A stretch of 64,000 nt of DNA from Polycyclovorans sp002706265 (GTDB lineage: Bacteria > Pseudomonadota > Gammaproteobacteria > Nevskiales > Nevskiaceae): positions 153,662 through 217,661 of the forward strand of contig CAXBBM010000006.1 of assembly GCA_963973915.1 (NCBI GenBank), read 5' to 3'. Position 1 is the stretch's first letter. Each line of letters begins with the position of its first letter. The notes beneath the pieces were generated by a model, which was given only the letters and a program-made list of their open reading frames with translations, did not search any database and was not told the DNA's origin. The position numbers and the translations under genes were made by a program. This document shows positions 44,818-53,839 of this stretch, piece by piece.

Positions 44818-45492
44818 ATGAGGACATCTCCCGATACCGCCGACCATCGCGCCTCGATCAGGACGGTGGTCTCAGCCGCCGATCTCAGTGCCGAGCGCGC
44901 CAAACTGGACCAGAAGACCCGGCTGCGGATCGAGCAGGCGGTGCTCGACATTTTCGCCGACCGCGAGTTTCATCGTGTCGGCCTGATCGAAGTGGCCCGC
45001 GCCGCGAATGTGTCACTGCAGACCATTTACAAGTACTACGGCAGCAAGGAAGCGCTTTTGTTCGCGACGCTCGACACCTGGTTGAGCAAGCTGGCCGTGC
45101 GCATGCTGGATCATCTGCAGGGCATCGAGGATTACAAGGAACGATTCCGCAAGGTGTTCTGGGTCACCCTCGATTTCTTCGAAAAGCATCCCAAGGTGGG
45201 CCAGATCATCATGTCCAGCGTGTACGTGAACACCTGGCGCAAGCAGGCGCATTACGCCAACCCTGAGCTGTTCGGGACCTTCCTCAAGGTGCTGGGCGAA
45301 GGGCGCAGTCGCGGAATTCTGAACGACGAGGTCGAAGAAAAATACCTGCTCGACGTGATCATGGGCGTGCTTGGGCGGCTGGTGCAGATGCACATCCATC
45401 GCGGCATGAAGGAGCCTCTGACCGACCAGGCCGGGCCGTTGTTCGAGATGCTCTGGCGGGCGATCGCCAAGCCTTCATCGGTGGCCGTGTGA
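44818..45492 (+). CDS. TetR family regulator, divergent from fadA-fadB
   Basis: 224 residues. N-terminal helix-turn-helix DREFHRVGLIEVARAANVSL then QTIYKYYGSKEALLFATLDT (about 40-80). The C-terminal ligand domain is helical with EKHPKVGQIIMSSVYVNTWR. ATG 44818 is chosen; the frame upstream of it has no homology. Position opposite fadA makes it the candidate repressor of that operon with an acyl-CoA as likely inducer (inference). Confidence 0.85.
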   Translation: MRTSPDTADHRASIRTVVSAADLSAERAKLDQKTRLRIEQAVLDIFADREFHRVGLIEVARAANVSLQTIYKYYGSKEALLFATLDTWLSKLAVRMLDHLQGIEDYKERFRKVFWVTLDFFEKHPKVGQIIMSSVYVNTWRKQAHYANPELFGTFLKVLGEGRSRGILNDEVEEKYLLDVIMGVLGRLVQMHIHRGMKEPLTDQAGPLFEMLWRAIAKPSSVAV

Positions 45493-45527
45493 GCTTTGAG
45501 GCGTGTCGCCGGCGACCCACGCCAAGC

Positions 45528-46442
45528 CTATGAGGCCAGGTGGCGGGTGAAAAAACCGGTCTGATCGGCCACCACCTGCCGGAAGCCGTCGCCAACGTAA
45601 ATCTCGAAGTGGCGGCACGGGTAGCGTTTGACCTCCGCCTTGTCGCCGGCCTGGCAGGCGGCGTCTTCCATCGCCGCGGGCGGGACCACCGCGTCCAGTT
45701 CAGTAATGCAGATCAGCACCGGGCAGTTCAGCCTCGCCGCCATGCGATTGGGGCGATAAAACGGCAGGGTCAGCGTCCAGCTCAAGGTGATGGCGTTGAC
45801 CCAATCCGGCGGTGCAATTGCAAGGTAGCCCGACAGCGAATCGGGCGTGGTCAATATCGCCTGGCTGCCCGGCGCGCCGACCACCGGCCATGTCATGCGC
45901 TTGGCCCCCAGCGTGCCGCGCAGCGCGTCGAGGCTGGCCTGGCGACTGAGATTGAGCACTGCAGCCCATCCGTTCTGACGCAGCAGGTGCCTGAAGGTCG
46001 CCAGGCCGTCGAGCATGGCGCCCTGCGCCGACACGGCGGCCACGTCGCCGTCTTCCACGGCCACTGCCACCACGTGTCCTCCAGAGAACGAACTGCCCCA
46101 GAGGCCGATGCGGGTCGGATCGATGTCTGACCGGCTGCGCACGTAGTGCAGGGTGGCGTGCCAGTCGTCAAGCTGCATGCGGATGTCGACCAGCTGGCGT
46201 GGCTCGCCGTCACTCAGTCCAAAGCCTCGATAGTCAAAGCAGACCACGCAAAACCCGGCAGCGGCGAAGTGGCGCGCAAAGGGCTCGAGGCCCGCAGCCC
46301 GCGTGCCGCCGAGCCCGTGACCCATGACAATGCAGGGCAGGCCCCGCGCGCCCTGCAGCGCCGGGTTGGCCGAAACGTAAACGCCGGCCCGCAAGGTGAT
46401 GCCGTGACTGAGCAGCTCGACTTCTTCGACCGTGACGCTCAT
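45528..46442 (-). CDS. Alpha/beta hydrolase (dienelactone hydrolase/acetyl esterase-like)
   Basis: 304 residues. Oxyanion block IVMGHGLGGTRAAGLEPFAR, CFDYRGFGLSDGEPR, nucleophile elbow GLWGSSFSGGHVV (Ser about 117), acid region ELDAVVPPAAME and His in CRHFEIYVGDGF. No signal peptide, so cytoplasmic. The substrate is unknown; such enzymes often appear in degradation clusters. Convergent with the TetR gene. Confidence 0.85.
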   Translation of the reverse strand: MSVTVEEVELLSHGITLRAGVYVSANPALQGARGLPCIVMGHGLGGTRAAGLEPFARHFAAAGFCVVCFDYRGFGLSDGEPRQLVDIRMQLDDWHATLHYVRSRSDIDPTRIGLWGSSFSGGHVVAVAVEDGDVAAVSAQGAMLDGLATFRHLLRQNGWAAVLNLSRQASLDALRGTLGAKRMTWPVVGAPGSQAILTTPDSLSGYLAIAPPDWVNAITLSWTLTLPFYRPNRMAARLNCPVLICITELDAVVPPAAMEDAACQAGDKAEVKRYPCRHFEIYVGDGFRQVVADQTGFFTRHLAS

Positions 46443-46676
46443 CGCGGAACCCCCAAGACTGAAAATCGTGACCCCAGCATAACGGCCGCAGGGCGATCAC
46501 ATGCACGGCTGTGCCGCGAGGGCGTGGGTCTGTTGTCGGCGCGGCCGGTCTGCGCCGCAGGGTGCCCAAAGCCAGCTGCACACGGCCTGGACGCAGCGGG
46601 GCGTGGCGGGGCTACGGCAGGGTTTAAGGCAGGGACCGCAGAGGCTGCCGACGCACATGCCTGCGGCCGTTCGGGC

Positions 46677-47192
46677 TCAGGTGATGTTGCCGACCATGCC
46701 TTTGGCCGACAGCACTTCGATCCAGTAGCCGTCGGGGTCCTTGATGAAGGCGATGTTCTTCATCGCGCCTTCGTTGGGCCGTTTGACGAAAGCAACGCCC
46801 ATGCGTTCGAAGTACGCACAAGCGGCGGCGACGTCGGGAACCGTGATGCCGATATGACCGAACCCCCGTGGGTCGGTGTTGCCATTGTGATAACCGCCGA
46901 ACTCGGGATCGTCTTCGGTGCCCCAGTTGTGCGTCAGCTCGATGGCGCCCTTCTGCATGAAGGTGAACGCCGTACGCGCTTTGGTCTCGGTTGGCAGGGG
47001 CCCGTCTTCGTCACGCAGGTAGCCGACGAAGTACAGCGAAAACTTCATCTCCGGGAAGTCGAAGGTGCTGAGCAAGGTCATGCCCAGCACGTCGACATAG
47101 AACGCCAGTGACTTGTCCGGGTCGCGCACCCGCAGCATGGTCTGGCTGAGAATGAACCCCTCGGTGGGGTGCGGAGACGGATCGGTACGCAT
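46677..47192 (-). CDS. gloA: Lactoylglutathione lyase (glyoxalase I)
   Basis: 171 residues. Isomerises the methylglyoxal-glutathione hemithioacetal. Family blocks: SQTMLRVRDPDKSLAFYVDV, LGMTLLSTFDFPEMKFSLYF, ELTHNWGTEDDP, GFGHIGITVPDV with the metal His, and FIKDPDGYWIEVL with the metal Glu. This longer form resembles eukaryote-like/Pseudomonas GloA3-type Zn enzymes. ATG 47192 is preferred to a TTG at 47201 because AGGAG sits 9 bases before it. Confidence 0.92.
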   Translation of the reverse strand: MRTDPSPHPTEGFILSQTMLRVRDPDKSLAFYVDVLGMTLLSTFDFPEMKFSLYFVGYLRDEDGPLPTETKARTAFTFMQKGAIELTHNWGTEDDPEFGGYHNGNTDPRGFGHIGITVPDVAAACAYFERMGVAFVKRPNEGAMKNIAFIKDPDGYWIEVLSAKGMVGNIT

Positions 47193-47270
47193 GGTCGGCA
47201 ACTCCTGAAAAAGACGGGTGGAGTTGCCGACCTTAACGCCTGCGCACTGAACGGCGCAGAAAAGCGCTCG

Positions 47271-49781
47271 TCAGAACTGGTACTTGAAGAAGAAGCCCAG
47301 GTTGTCGCGGTCACGATACGTGTTGTTGGCGCCACCGCCGGCGAAGCTGTTGTAGGCAATGGTGAACGAGAACGACTTTTCGTAACGCGTTTCGAGCAGG
47401 AAATTCACGGTTCTCCGCCCCTCGACAAAGTTGCCCGCAGGGCCGGGCGCATTGCCCTGAAGGTCGTGCGCAAAGATGAACAGCGGCTGCACGCTGATCC
47501 CCGGCAGCACGGACTCATAGTTGATGCGGCCCACGATGCGATATCCCCAAGAGAAGGCATCGGCAAAGGCGCTGCGCGGCGCCTGAAAGGGGTTGAAGCG
47601 CAAGCCATCCGGGCCAATCGAGCAGCTGGGGTTGGTCGAACAGGCGAGTCGCGAGCCGTCGGCACCGCTGCCTTCGGCCCCGGCGCTGGCATGGGTGGCG
47701 GCGGTGAGAGGGCCTTCGATCTGCAGCTCGTCGAAGTCGGGCATGTTGAGCACGTGGGTGGCGGCCACCTCGTAGATCAGGATGATCTGGTCGGCCGCGA
47801 TCCAGTTTTCAGTGCCGCTCAACACGCGCGTCGCGCCCAGGTTGTACTGCGCCACCTTGCCGGGAATGTAGCCGCGAATGTAGCTGTTGGGCGGCGTCTC
47901 GCCAACGGCCACACCGCGGTACGGCATGATGAAGTTGGGGAACGATCGCGCTGAGCCGGGGGCGGTGCCCACAAGCAGATTGAGCGAATCGTTGTAGGGG
48001 TTGTTGCCATCGGCGTCGACAAAGTCATTGTCGTCGTAGACCACGAAATTACCTTCGGCGTCGAAGCCCAGACCGGCACTGGTGCCTGCGCAGTCCAGGG
48101 CCGGGTCGTGGCAGCGGGTCAGGGTTGGCCCGAACGAGGCAAATGCCAGGTCAATCAGCGCCACCTGCAGCGGCAGGTTGGGGCGGTACGACACTTCGCC
48201 CTGAAACGAGTAGTTGCCGAAGGTGGTGGTGAAATCCAGTCCGTACATCTGCAGGTCTTCCGGGTACTCGATCTGCAGCTGGGCGGTGTCGAGGGGCACT
48301 GCATCGCTGGCAGGCAGGTTCGGGCGCGGCAACAGCAGATTGATCAGACCCAGCGGATCGCCCCCGTCCAGCAGCCCCAGGTCACCGACCACGCCAGGGC
48401 GCTGCGCCAGCAGCGAGAGGGTGTCGGTCAGCAACTGTGACGAGGCCGAGGGCGCCGTCACCGGCAGGTTGGGGCAGAGGTCGAGAAACTGCAGGGTGTT
48501 GCGTGCATCGATGCCGGCCGCATTGCCTTCGCGGCGTGCGCAGCTGGCATCGGTGGAAAAAAAGCTCACATAGGGCAGCTTGGAGTGGTAGTTCATGCCG
48601 TAAAAGCCGAACTCCGTGCCGTTGTTGATGCTGTCGGAATAGTACTTGAACGACACCCCGAACTGCCCTTGGTCACGCGCGTCGCGATCAGGATTACGGT
48701 TGATGGTGAGCGACGTGGGGGTGATCAGCGTCAGCGGGTTGTTCAGCGGCGCGCCCACCATTTCGGGGTCGTCTGCGGCGCCGCCAAAGGCAGCGTTGAC
48801 GCTGTTGCGCTGGTTGTCGGTGCCGATGTCCACGAATGACATGAAACCGCCGGCGGTCGGAATCTCCACCGGCGCCCACTCGTACTGATAGAAGGCTTCC
48901 ATGGTCAGGCCGGTCGCGATTTCGGTGCTGGCGCGGATCATGCCGACCGGCACGAACAGCTCTTCCAGCAGGCCAAAGCCGAGGCGGTTGAAGGCGTTGG
49001 CGTTCACTGGCTGCGCCTGGTTGAGGCTGTTGATCACGGCCACCGTGCTCTGCCCCCAGTTCACGGTCTGGCGGCCAAGCCGGAAGGTCAGGTTCTTGGT
49101 GCCTTCGGCATACGGGATGGAGCCGAAAAAGTTGGCGTCGAGCAGGTCGTAGCGCAGGCCAATTTCACGCGCTTCGCTGCCGGCGCGTTCGCTGTTGACG
49201 GGTGCACCGGGGCCATACACCCGATTGAGGAATCGGTTGGAGACCATTCCGTCGCCGGTGATGCCGACTCGGTCCGCGTTCTCCGGGGTGATGACGTTGG
49301 GCCGGTTCTCTTCGAAGTCGTTGTAATTCACATAGTCGTAGATGCCGATGCCGCGCAGGAAGATGCCGTAGCGGCCGAACAGGAAGCGGAAGTCCTGGCT
49401 GATCTTGAAGGGGGCCTGCACCACGTCGCCACGGCTGTAGTTGAGGTTGCCATCGTCAAAGTTGATCGACGCCATGCCCGGTGCATCCCGCAGCTTGGCG
49501 GCGGGGTGCGACTGGTCGCGGAACAGACCCTGGCAGCTTTGGAACTGGCCACTGCAGACATCCGGGTCGAGATTCGACTTGCCCACCAGATTGTCTGCCC
49601 GATCCTCCAGGCGAAAGGCGTAGCCGAAGGTGCCGGTGTTGTTGAGTACGGCATCGACGTTATTGCCAAACGCATCAAAGCTGAAACTGATGGCATGGGC
49701 GCTGACGGACGCACCGGCCAGGACGGCCGCTGCAACACAACGCGTCGCGAACCCGCGGGCTCGCAGGCTGGTTTGAATCAT
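47271..49781 (-). CDS. DUF1302 family outer-membrane protein
   Basis: 836 residues. Signal peptide MIQTSLRARGFATRCVAAAV...SVSAHA, then the DUF1302 start ISFSFDAFGNNVDAVLNNTG. Many amphipathic strands follow (LTFRLGRQTVNWGQSTVAVI; AFYQYEWAPVEIPTAGGFMS; YSFQGEVSYRPNLPLQ; YEKSFSFTIAYNSF) and the protein ends in an aromatic strand, DNLGFFFKYQF. DUF1302 proteins are large barrels that often accompany aromatic, steroid or hydrocarbon catabolism, commonly with DUF1329, which is absent here. ATG 49781 has GGGAG nine bases ahead. A large dyad lies about 190-230 bases upstream. Confidence 0.88.
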   Translation of the reverse strand: MIQTSLRARGFATRCVAAAVLAGASVSAHAISFSFDAFGNNVDAVLNNTGTFGYAFRLEDRADNLVGKSNLDPDVCSGQFQSCQGLFRDQSHPAAKLRDAPGMASINFDDGNLNYSRGDVVQAPFKISQDFRFLFGRYGIFLRGIGIYDYVNYNDFEENRPNVITPENADRVGITGDGMVSNRFLNRVYGPGAPVNSERAGSEAREIGLRYDLLDANFFGSIPYAEGTKNLTFRLGRQTVNWGQSTVAVINSLNQAQPVNANAFNRLGFGLLEELFVPVGMIRASTEIATGLTMEAFYQYEWAPVEIPTAGGFMSFVDIGTDNQRNSVNAAFGGAADDPEMVGAPLNNPLTLITPTSLTINRNPDRDARDQGQFGVSFKYYSDSINNGTEFGFYGMNYHSKLPYVSFFSTDASCARREGNAAGIDARNTLQFLDLCPNLPVTAPSASSQLLTDTLSLLAQRPGVVGDLGLLDGGDPLGLINLLLPRPNLPASDAVPLDTAQLQIEYPEDLQMYGLDFTTTFGNYSFQGEVSYRPNLPLQVALIDLAFASFGPTLTRCHDPALDCAGTSAGLGFDAEGNFVVYDDNDFVDADGNNPYNDSLNLLVGTAPGSARSFPNFIMPYRGVAVGETPPNSYIRGYIPGKVAQYNLGATRVLSGTENWIAADQIILIYEVAATHVLNMPDFDELQIEGPLTAATHASAGAEGSGADGSRLACSTNPSCSIGPDGLRFNPFQAPRSAFADAFSWGYRIVGRINYESVLPGISVQPLFIFAHDLQGNAPGPAGNFVEGRRTVNFLLETRYEKSFSFTIAYNSFAGGGANNTYRDRDNLGFFFKYQF

Positions 49782-50083
49782 GGTGGAAACTCCCTTTTTT
49801 GATACTGGCTCAGGTGGGTGATGCAACATCAACCCCTCGCTTCGTTGCCGAATCGACGGACAGGGAGTCTCCAGTTCCCGGCGCATGATCCACTCTGCGG
49901 TGGGTCTATGCGCACCCGGCTCGGGCGGACGTGCCCTGAGCCGAATCAATCTCGCAGCGGCGCTGCATTCAGTCGTTATTCAGCAGTGGCATACTGAACA
50001 AACGACTGTTCAATTGCAAGGCAGATCGCGTGGTAAATCAAGCCCGCAGGCGCTGCACCACCGCGCTTGCAGCGGCCGATGCA
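49782..50083. promoter_or_regulatory. Intergenic region ahead of the DUF1302 gene, with a large dyad
   Basis: No gene. At 49970-49983 and 49994-50008 lies an imperfect inverted repeat, CAGTCGTTATTCAG versus CTGAACAAACGACTG, and overlapping it TGAACA-N6-TGTTCA at 49995-50012. The second is the form of a TetR-type operator. The rest (49782-49969) shows no promoter I can call with confidence. Confidence 0.55.
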
Positions 50084-51676
50084 TCAGTGGCGAAAATGGC
50101 GCACGCCGGTGAACACCATGGCCATGCCGGCTTCATCGGCGGCCGCGATGACTTCGCTGTCGCGCATCGATCCGCCCGGTTGAATCACCGCCGTGATGCC
50201 CGCCGCCGCCGCCGCGTCGATACCATCTCGAAAGGGGAAAAACGCGTCCGAAGCCATCACGCTGCCGGCAACGGTCAGCTTTTCATCGGCAGCCTTGATG
50301 CCAGCGATCCTGGCCGAGTAAACGCGACTCATCTGCCCTGCGCCCACGCCGATGGTGCGTTCGTCGCGGCTGTAGACAATGGCGTTCGATTTGACGAACT
50401 TCGCCACCCGCCAGCAGAACAGCAGGTCACGCAGCTCGCCCTCGGTGGGCGCACGTTGACTGACGACCTTCAGGTCGGGCAGTTGCACGATGCGGTTGTC
50501 CACGCTTTGCACCAGCAGACCGCCGCCGATGCGTTGCAGGTGGAAGCGGCTGTCGCCCTCACCGTCCGGAATGTCCAGCACCCGCACGTTGGCTTTTGCT
50601 GCGGTGATGGCCAGCGCGTCGGCGCTGATCGACGGCGCCAGAATCACCTCGACGAACTGGCGGCTGACAATGGCCTCGGCCATCGCCGCGTCCAGCGGCC
50701 GGTTGAAGGCAATGATGCCGCCGAAGGCGGAGGTTGGGTCGGTTTGATACGCGGCCTCGTACGCGGCCAGCGGCGATTCGGCACGGGCAACGCCGCAGGG
50801 GTTGGCGTGCTTGACGATCACGCACGCTGGCGCGTCGAACTGCCGCACGCAGGCCCAGGCCGTGTCGGCATCGGCCAGATTGTTGTACGACAGCGCCTTG
50901 CCCTGATGTTGGCGATAGGTCGCCAGGGTGCCTGGCGCCGGTGCCGGTTCGCGATAAAAGGCCGCCGTCTGGTGCGGGTTCTCGCCGTAACGCAGGTCTT
51001 GCACCTTGGCAAAGCTGAGGTTGAGCTGTGACGGATAGTCGCTGCGCGTGGCCACGGCGGTGGCGTCGTCGTTCAGGGTCAGCGACGACAGATAGTCGCT
51101 GATGGACGCGTCGTATTGGGCCACGCGGTTGAACGCGGCGACCGACAGCATGAATCGCTGGTTGCGGGTCAGGCCGCCGTGGCTGCGCAGCGATTCGACC
51201 AGCGACGCGTATTGATCGGGCGCCGTAAGCACCGCCACATCCGCCCAGTTTTTTGCGGCCGCGCGCAGCATCGCCGGGCCGCCGATGTCGATGTTCTCGA
51301 TGGCGTCTTCGAGCGTGCAGTCGGGCTTGGCAATGGTGGCTTCGAATGGATAGAGATTGAGCACCAGCAGATCGATGGGGGCAATGCCGTGCTCTGCCAT
51401 CACGGCGTCATCGGTGCCGCGACGGCCCAGCAGGCCGCCGTGAATTTTCGGGTGCAGGGTTTTCACCCGGCCGTCCATGATCTCTGGGAACCCGGTATGG
51501 GCCGACACCTCGGTGACCGCCAGGCCGGCCTGCTGCAGCGTCTTGAAGGTGCCGCCGGTGGAAAGCAGCGCCACATTGAGTGCGCTGAGCGCCTCGGCGA
51601 GCGCAACAATGCCGGTCTTGTCGGAAACGGAAAGCAGTGCGCGGCGGACAGGTGTCCGTGCAGGAGAAGACGTCAT
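50084..51676 (-). CDS. purH: Bifunctional AICAR transformylase/IMP cyclohydrolase
   Basis: 530 residues. Last two steps of IMP synthesis. Cyclohydrolase domain (1-200): RRALLSVSDKTGIVALAEAL, LLSTGGTFKTLQQAG, GRVKTLHPKIHGGLLGRR. Transformylase domain: LRYGENPHQTAAFY, VIVKHANPCGVA with the catalytic Lys-His, TSAFGGIIAFNRPLD. Its ATG shares one base with the fis stop (TGATG). fis-purH is a common arrangement in gammaproteobacteria. Confidence 0.95.
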   Translation of the reverse strand: MTSSPARTPVRRALLSVSDKTGIVALAEALSALNVALLSTGGTFKTLQQAGLAVTEVSAHTGFPEIMDGRVKTLHPKIHGGLLGRRGTDDAVMAEHGIAPIDLLVLNLYPFEATIAKPDCTLEDAIENIDIGGPAMLRAAAKNWADVAVLTAPDQYASLVESLRSHGGLTRNQRFMLSVAAFNRVAQYDASISDYLSSLTLNDDATAVATRSDYPSQLNLSFAKVQDLRYGENPHQTAAFYREPAPAPGTLATYRQHQGKALSYNNLADADTAWACVRQFDAPACVIVKHANPCGVARAESPLAAYEAAYQTDPTSAFGGIIAFNRPLDAAMAEAIVSRQFVEVILAPSISADALAITAAKANVRVLDIPDGEGDSRFHLQRIGGGLLVQSVDNRIVQLPDLKVVSQRAPTEGELRDLLFCWRVAKFVKSNAIVYSRDERTIGVGAGQMSRVYSARIAGIKAADEKLTVAGSVMASDAFFPFRDGIDAAAAAGITAVIQPGGSMRDSEVIAAADEAGMAMVFTGVRHFRH

Positions 51677-51936
51677 CAGGCGTTGGGGTCGAGGTTGTGT
51701 TGTTGGAGTTTCTTGCGCAGGGTTGCGCGATTGAGTCCCAGCCACTCCGCCGCCCTGGACTGGTTCCCGCCGGTGTGCTTGAGCGTAATGCTCAGCAGGG
51801 GCACTTCGATTTCTCGCAGGATGGTGTCGTACAGCTCGCAAGGCGGCGTGCCATTGAGCGTGCTGAAGTAGTCTTCCAGCGATTCGGTCAGTGCCTGCGC
51901 AAGCGGCTTGATGTCATGACCGGAAATTGGGCGCAT
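51676..51936 (-). CDS. fis: Nucleoid-associated regulator Fis
   Basis: 86 residues. C-terminal helix-turn-helix GNQSRAAEWLGLNRATLRKK is the Fis DNA-binding domain; the N-terminal part gives the dimer (PPCELYDTILREIEVPLLSI). It bends DNA and controls rRNA and growth genes. The usual upstream partner dusB is missing; a candidate promoter lies directly upstream instead. Confidence 0.92.
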   Translation of the reverse strand: MRPISGHDIKPLAQALTESLEDYFSTLNGTPPCELYDTILREIEVPLLSITLKHTGGNQSRAAEWLGLNRATLRKKLQQHNLDPNA

Positions 51937-51993
51937 CGAACAGATCCTGGGCGCCTGGGCGTGGGCCCGGCAGGGAAACGGCGGGGGAGGTGG

Positions 51994-52021
51994 ACTATAC
52001 GCCTCGCTTCCGGGCGTGAAA
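51994..52021 (-). promoter_or_regulatory. Candidate sigma-70 promoter of fis-purH
   Basis: On the - strand TTTCAC, 16-base spacer, TATAGT, ending about 60 bases before the fis ATG. The -35 match is partial. Confidence 0.4.
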
Positions 52022-52067
52022 AGCCGCGATGGGCGCGCAAGGGAAACGCGGTTCCGCGGTCAGCGTG

Positions 52068-52739
52068 TCACGTGCCGGTGTTTGGCGAACGTTGCCAGTG
52101 GCCGACCACGGCGCTGAACAGCAATTGCGCACTTTCGACCACCTCGGAGCGCGACGCACGGTAGCCGCTGAGCACCCAGTGCATCGTGATTTGCACTACG
52201 GCGCCGACCATGCCGGCCGACACCAATTCCATCTGCTGCGGTGGGCGCTGCGCCGCAGGTGCAATCGCGTGCATGACGCGCGCGATAAGTTGGGCGAATC
52301 GGCCTGTGCAGGTGCGGTAGCAATGGTCAATTGCAGGGCTGACGCCCAGGATTTCGAAGTGTGTGACGCGGGCCACGCGCTCGTCTTCGCAGTGCCGGTA
52401 ATACACATCGAGCGCCGCGTGCGACATGGCGACCGGGTCGGGCGACGCACCCTCCACGGCGCTCAGGATGCGGGTCTCCAGATCATCTGAAAGCTTTAAA
52501 TACAGCGCCTCAAGCAACGCTTCACTGTGCTCGAATGATTCGTAGAAATAACGCTCGGTGAGGCCAGCGGCCTGGCAGATGCCGCGGACCGAGGTGGCGT
52601 GGTAGCCCGCCGTGCCAAAGCATTCCAGCGCCGCATCGAGCAACTTGCTGCGGCGCTCCGCGCGACGCGCGACCAAACATTCGCCGCGGTAGGTGCGGCG
52701 ACGATTCGGGGGTGGGGCAGTAATGCGATCATCACTCAT
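52068..52739 (-). CDS. TetR family regulator
   Basis: 223 residues. Helix-turn-helix AGYHATSVRGICQAAGLTER then YFYESFEHSEALLEALYLKL (about 48-85), the YFYxxF pattern being typical of TetR. The effector domain has no recognisable ligand signature. A GTG at 52757 is possible, but ATG 52739 avoids the palindrome at 52751-52770, which looks like its own operator. The targets are unknown. Confidence 0.85.
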   Translation of the reverse strand: MSDDRITAPPPNRRRTYRGECLVARRAERRSKLLDAALECFGTAGYHATSVRGICQAAGLTERYFYESFEHSEALLEALYLKLSDDLETRILSAVEGASPDPVAMSHAALDVYYRHCEDERVARVTHFEILGVSPAIDHCYRTCTGRFAQLIARVMHAIAPAAQRPPQQMELVSAGMVGAVVQITMHWVLSGYRASRSEVVESAQLLFSAVVGHWQRSPNTGT

Positions 52740-52750
52740 CTGAAAAAATC

Positions 52751-52770
52751 GTGACACGGTTGAATGTCAC
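52751..52770. promoter_or_regulatory. 6-8-6 palindrome upstream of the TetR gene
   Basis: GTGACA-N8-TGTCAC, 12 bases before the TetR ATG. Likely autoregulatory operator. Confidence 0.5.
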
Positions 52771-52893
52771 ATGCAAACGCATCCCCAGCCCTTCCGATCT
52801 GAACAAGCGTGCTCGACAGACCCGCTTGCACGATGAAGCGCGGGCAGCCGATGGCGGACTCGGTGCCTGTCGATGCGCCGCTTGCCCATGCAC

Positions 52894-52924
52894 GAAAAAG
52901 GCCGGTCACTTTCGCCGACCGGCC
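52894..52924 (-). terminator. Rho-independent terminator downstream of the ComEA-like gene
   Basis: Read on the - strand GGCCGGTC-N9-GACCGGCC followed by TTTTT. It lies 29 bases past the stop at 52953. Confidence 0.85.
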
Positions 52925-52952
52925 CACTGATTGTCGCGTTGCTCGAAGCGGG

Positions 52953-53210
52953 TCAGAACTGCAGGTCGTCCTTGTTGCGCTCGATCGTCGCGGGCCCTAT
53001 TCCGTTGACGCGGGTCTGTAGATCGTTGGCATCCTTGAAGGGCCCTCCGCTCTCGCGCGCCTCGACGATGCGTTCCGCAATCGTGGCGCCGACGCCCGAC
53101 AGATTCTCAGAAAGCTCTTCTGCCGATGCGCTGTTGACGTTTACAGGCGCGGCCCAAACGGCAAACGTAAAACCCAGTCCAACGAGTGCAGCCAAAAATG
53201 ACTTGAACAT
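52953..53210 (-). CDS. ComEA-like helix-hairpin-helix protein
   Basis: 85 residues. Signal peptide MFKSFLAALVGLGFTFAVWA, then one (HhH)2 DNA-binding domain: VNVNSASAEELSENLSGVGA, TIAERIVEARESGGPF, LQTRVNGIGPATIERNKDDL. ComEA proteins bind incoming DNA in the periplasm during transformation; short single-domain forms like this one are widespread in gammaproteobacteria. Single-gene unit with terminator. Confidence 0.9.
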   Translation of the reverse strand: MFKSFLAALVGLGFTFAVWAAPVNVNSASAEELSENLSGVGATIAERIVEARESGGPFKDANDLQTRVNGIGPATIERNKDDLQF

Positions 53211-53343
53211 GATGGTGACCTCCTCAGTCTTGAGAAAATTGACTGTGCGCCCAGCCACCGCAGACGTCAACCTGTGTTGCTGCCGACCCAAAACTGACCA
53301 CCTGGGTGCGGACAAAATCTTGGACTATCTAGAGGGGTAGTTC

Positions 53344-53767
53344 ATGTACTCATACGAGGATCGGCTGCGAGCTGTGCAGCTCTATATCTGTCAAGTTGGG
53401 AAAACGAGTCCGCTTGACGATTCGCCAGCTCGGCTATCCGACCAAGAGTGCGCTCACGGGCTGGTATCGGGAGCATGAGCAGCGTAGTGATCTGTCCGCT
53501 GGTTACTTGCTTCAGTAGAAGTACACGGCGGTCCAAAGAGAAGCTGCGGTCACGCATTATCTCGAAAGTGGGCGTTGTCTCGCGGCAGCCATAAAGGCCC
53601 TTGGCTATCCATCCAGGTCACTACTGTCAGCTTGGGTCCAAGAGCTGCGCCCGGAGACGCGCCGACCTCTGGTTGGACGATCCCAGAACCTGTCGCCTGC
53701 GGTGAAGCAGTCCGCAGTCATCGCGTTGTGTACACGACAAGCCAGCGCCCAGTCGGTGGCTCAATAG
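53344..53767 (+). pseudogene. Decayed IS3-family transposase orfA
   Basis: Conceptual translation starts MYSYEDRLRAVQLYI, then a 4-base insertion (TGTC) shifts the frame to KLGKRVRLTIRQLGYPTKSA and LTGWYREHEQRSDLSAGYL. An in-frame TAG at 53516 interrupts it; it resumes as KYTAVQREAAVTHYLESGRC and AAAIKALGYPSRSLLSAWVQ, and ends with SPAVKQSAVIALCTRQASAQ before a TAG at 53765. These are the two repeated helix-turn-helix units of an IS3-group OrfA. No orfB or right end follows, so the element is dead and truncated. Confidence 0.8.
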
Positions 53768-53839
53768 CTGGGTGCTCGAAGGCGCCACGTCGCCCACGTG
53801 GCGGCTGAGGCTGGTGATTGCTTCCGGGTGTAGTGTTGT

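Noticed and set aside
46443..46676. Possible small gene between the hydrolase and gloA
   Set aside because: No frame with a sensible start and ribosome-binding site; base pattern looks non-coding.
53764..53839. CGCCACGT...ACGTGGCG hairpin as a terminator or IS end
   Set aside because: No T-run follows and no matching inverted end was found at the left side of the IS remnant.
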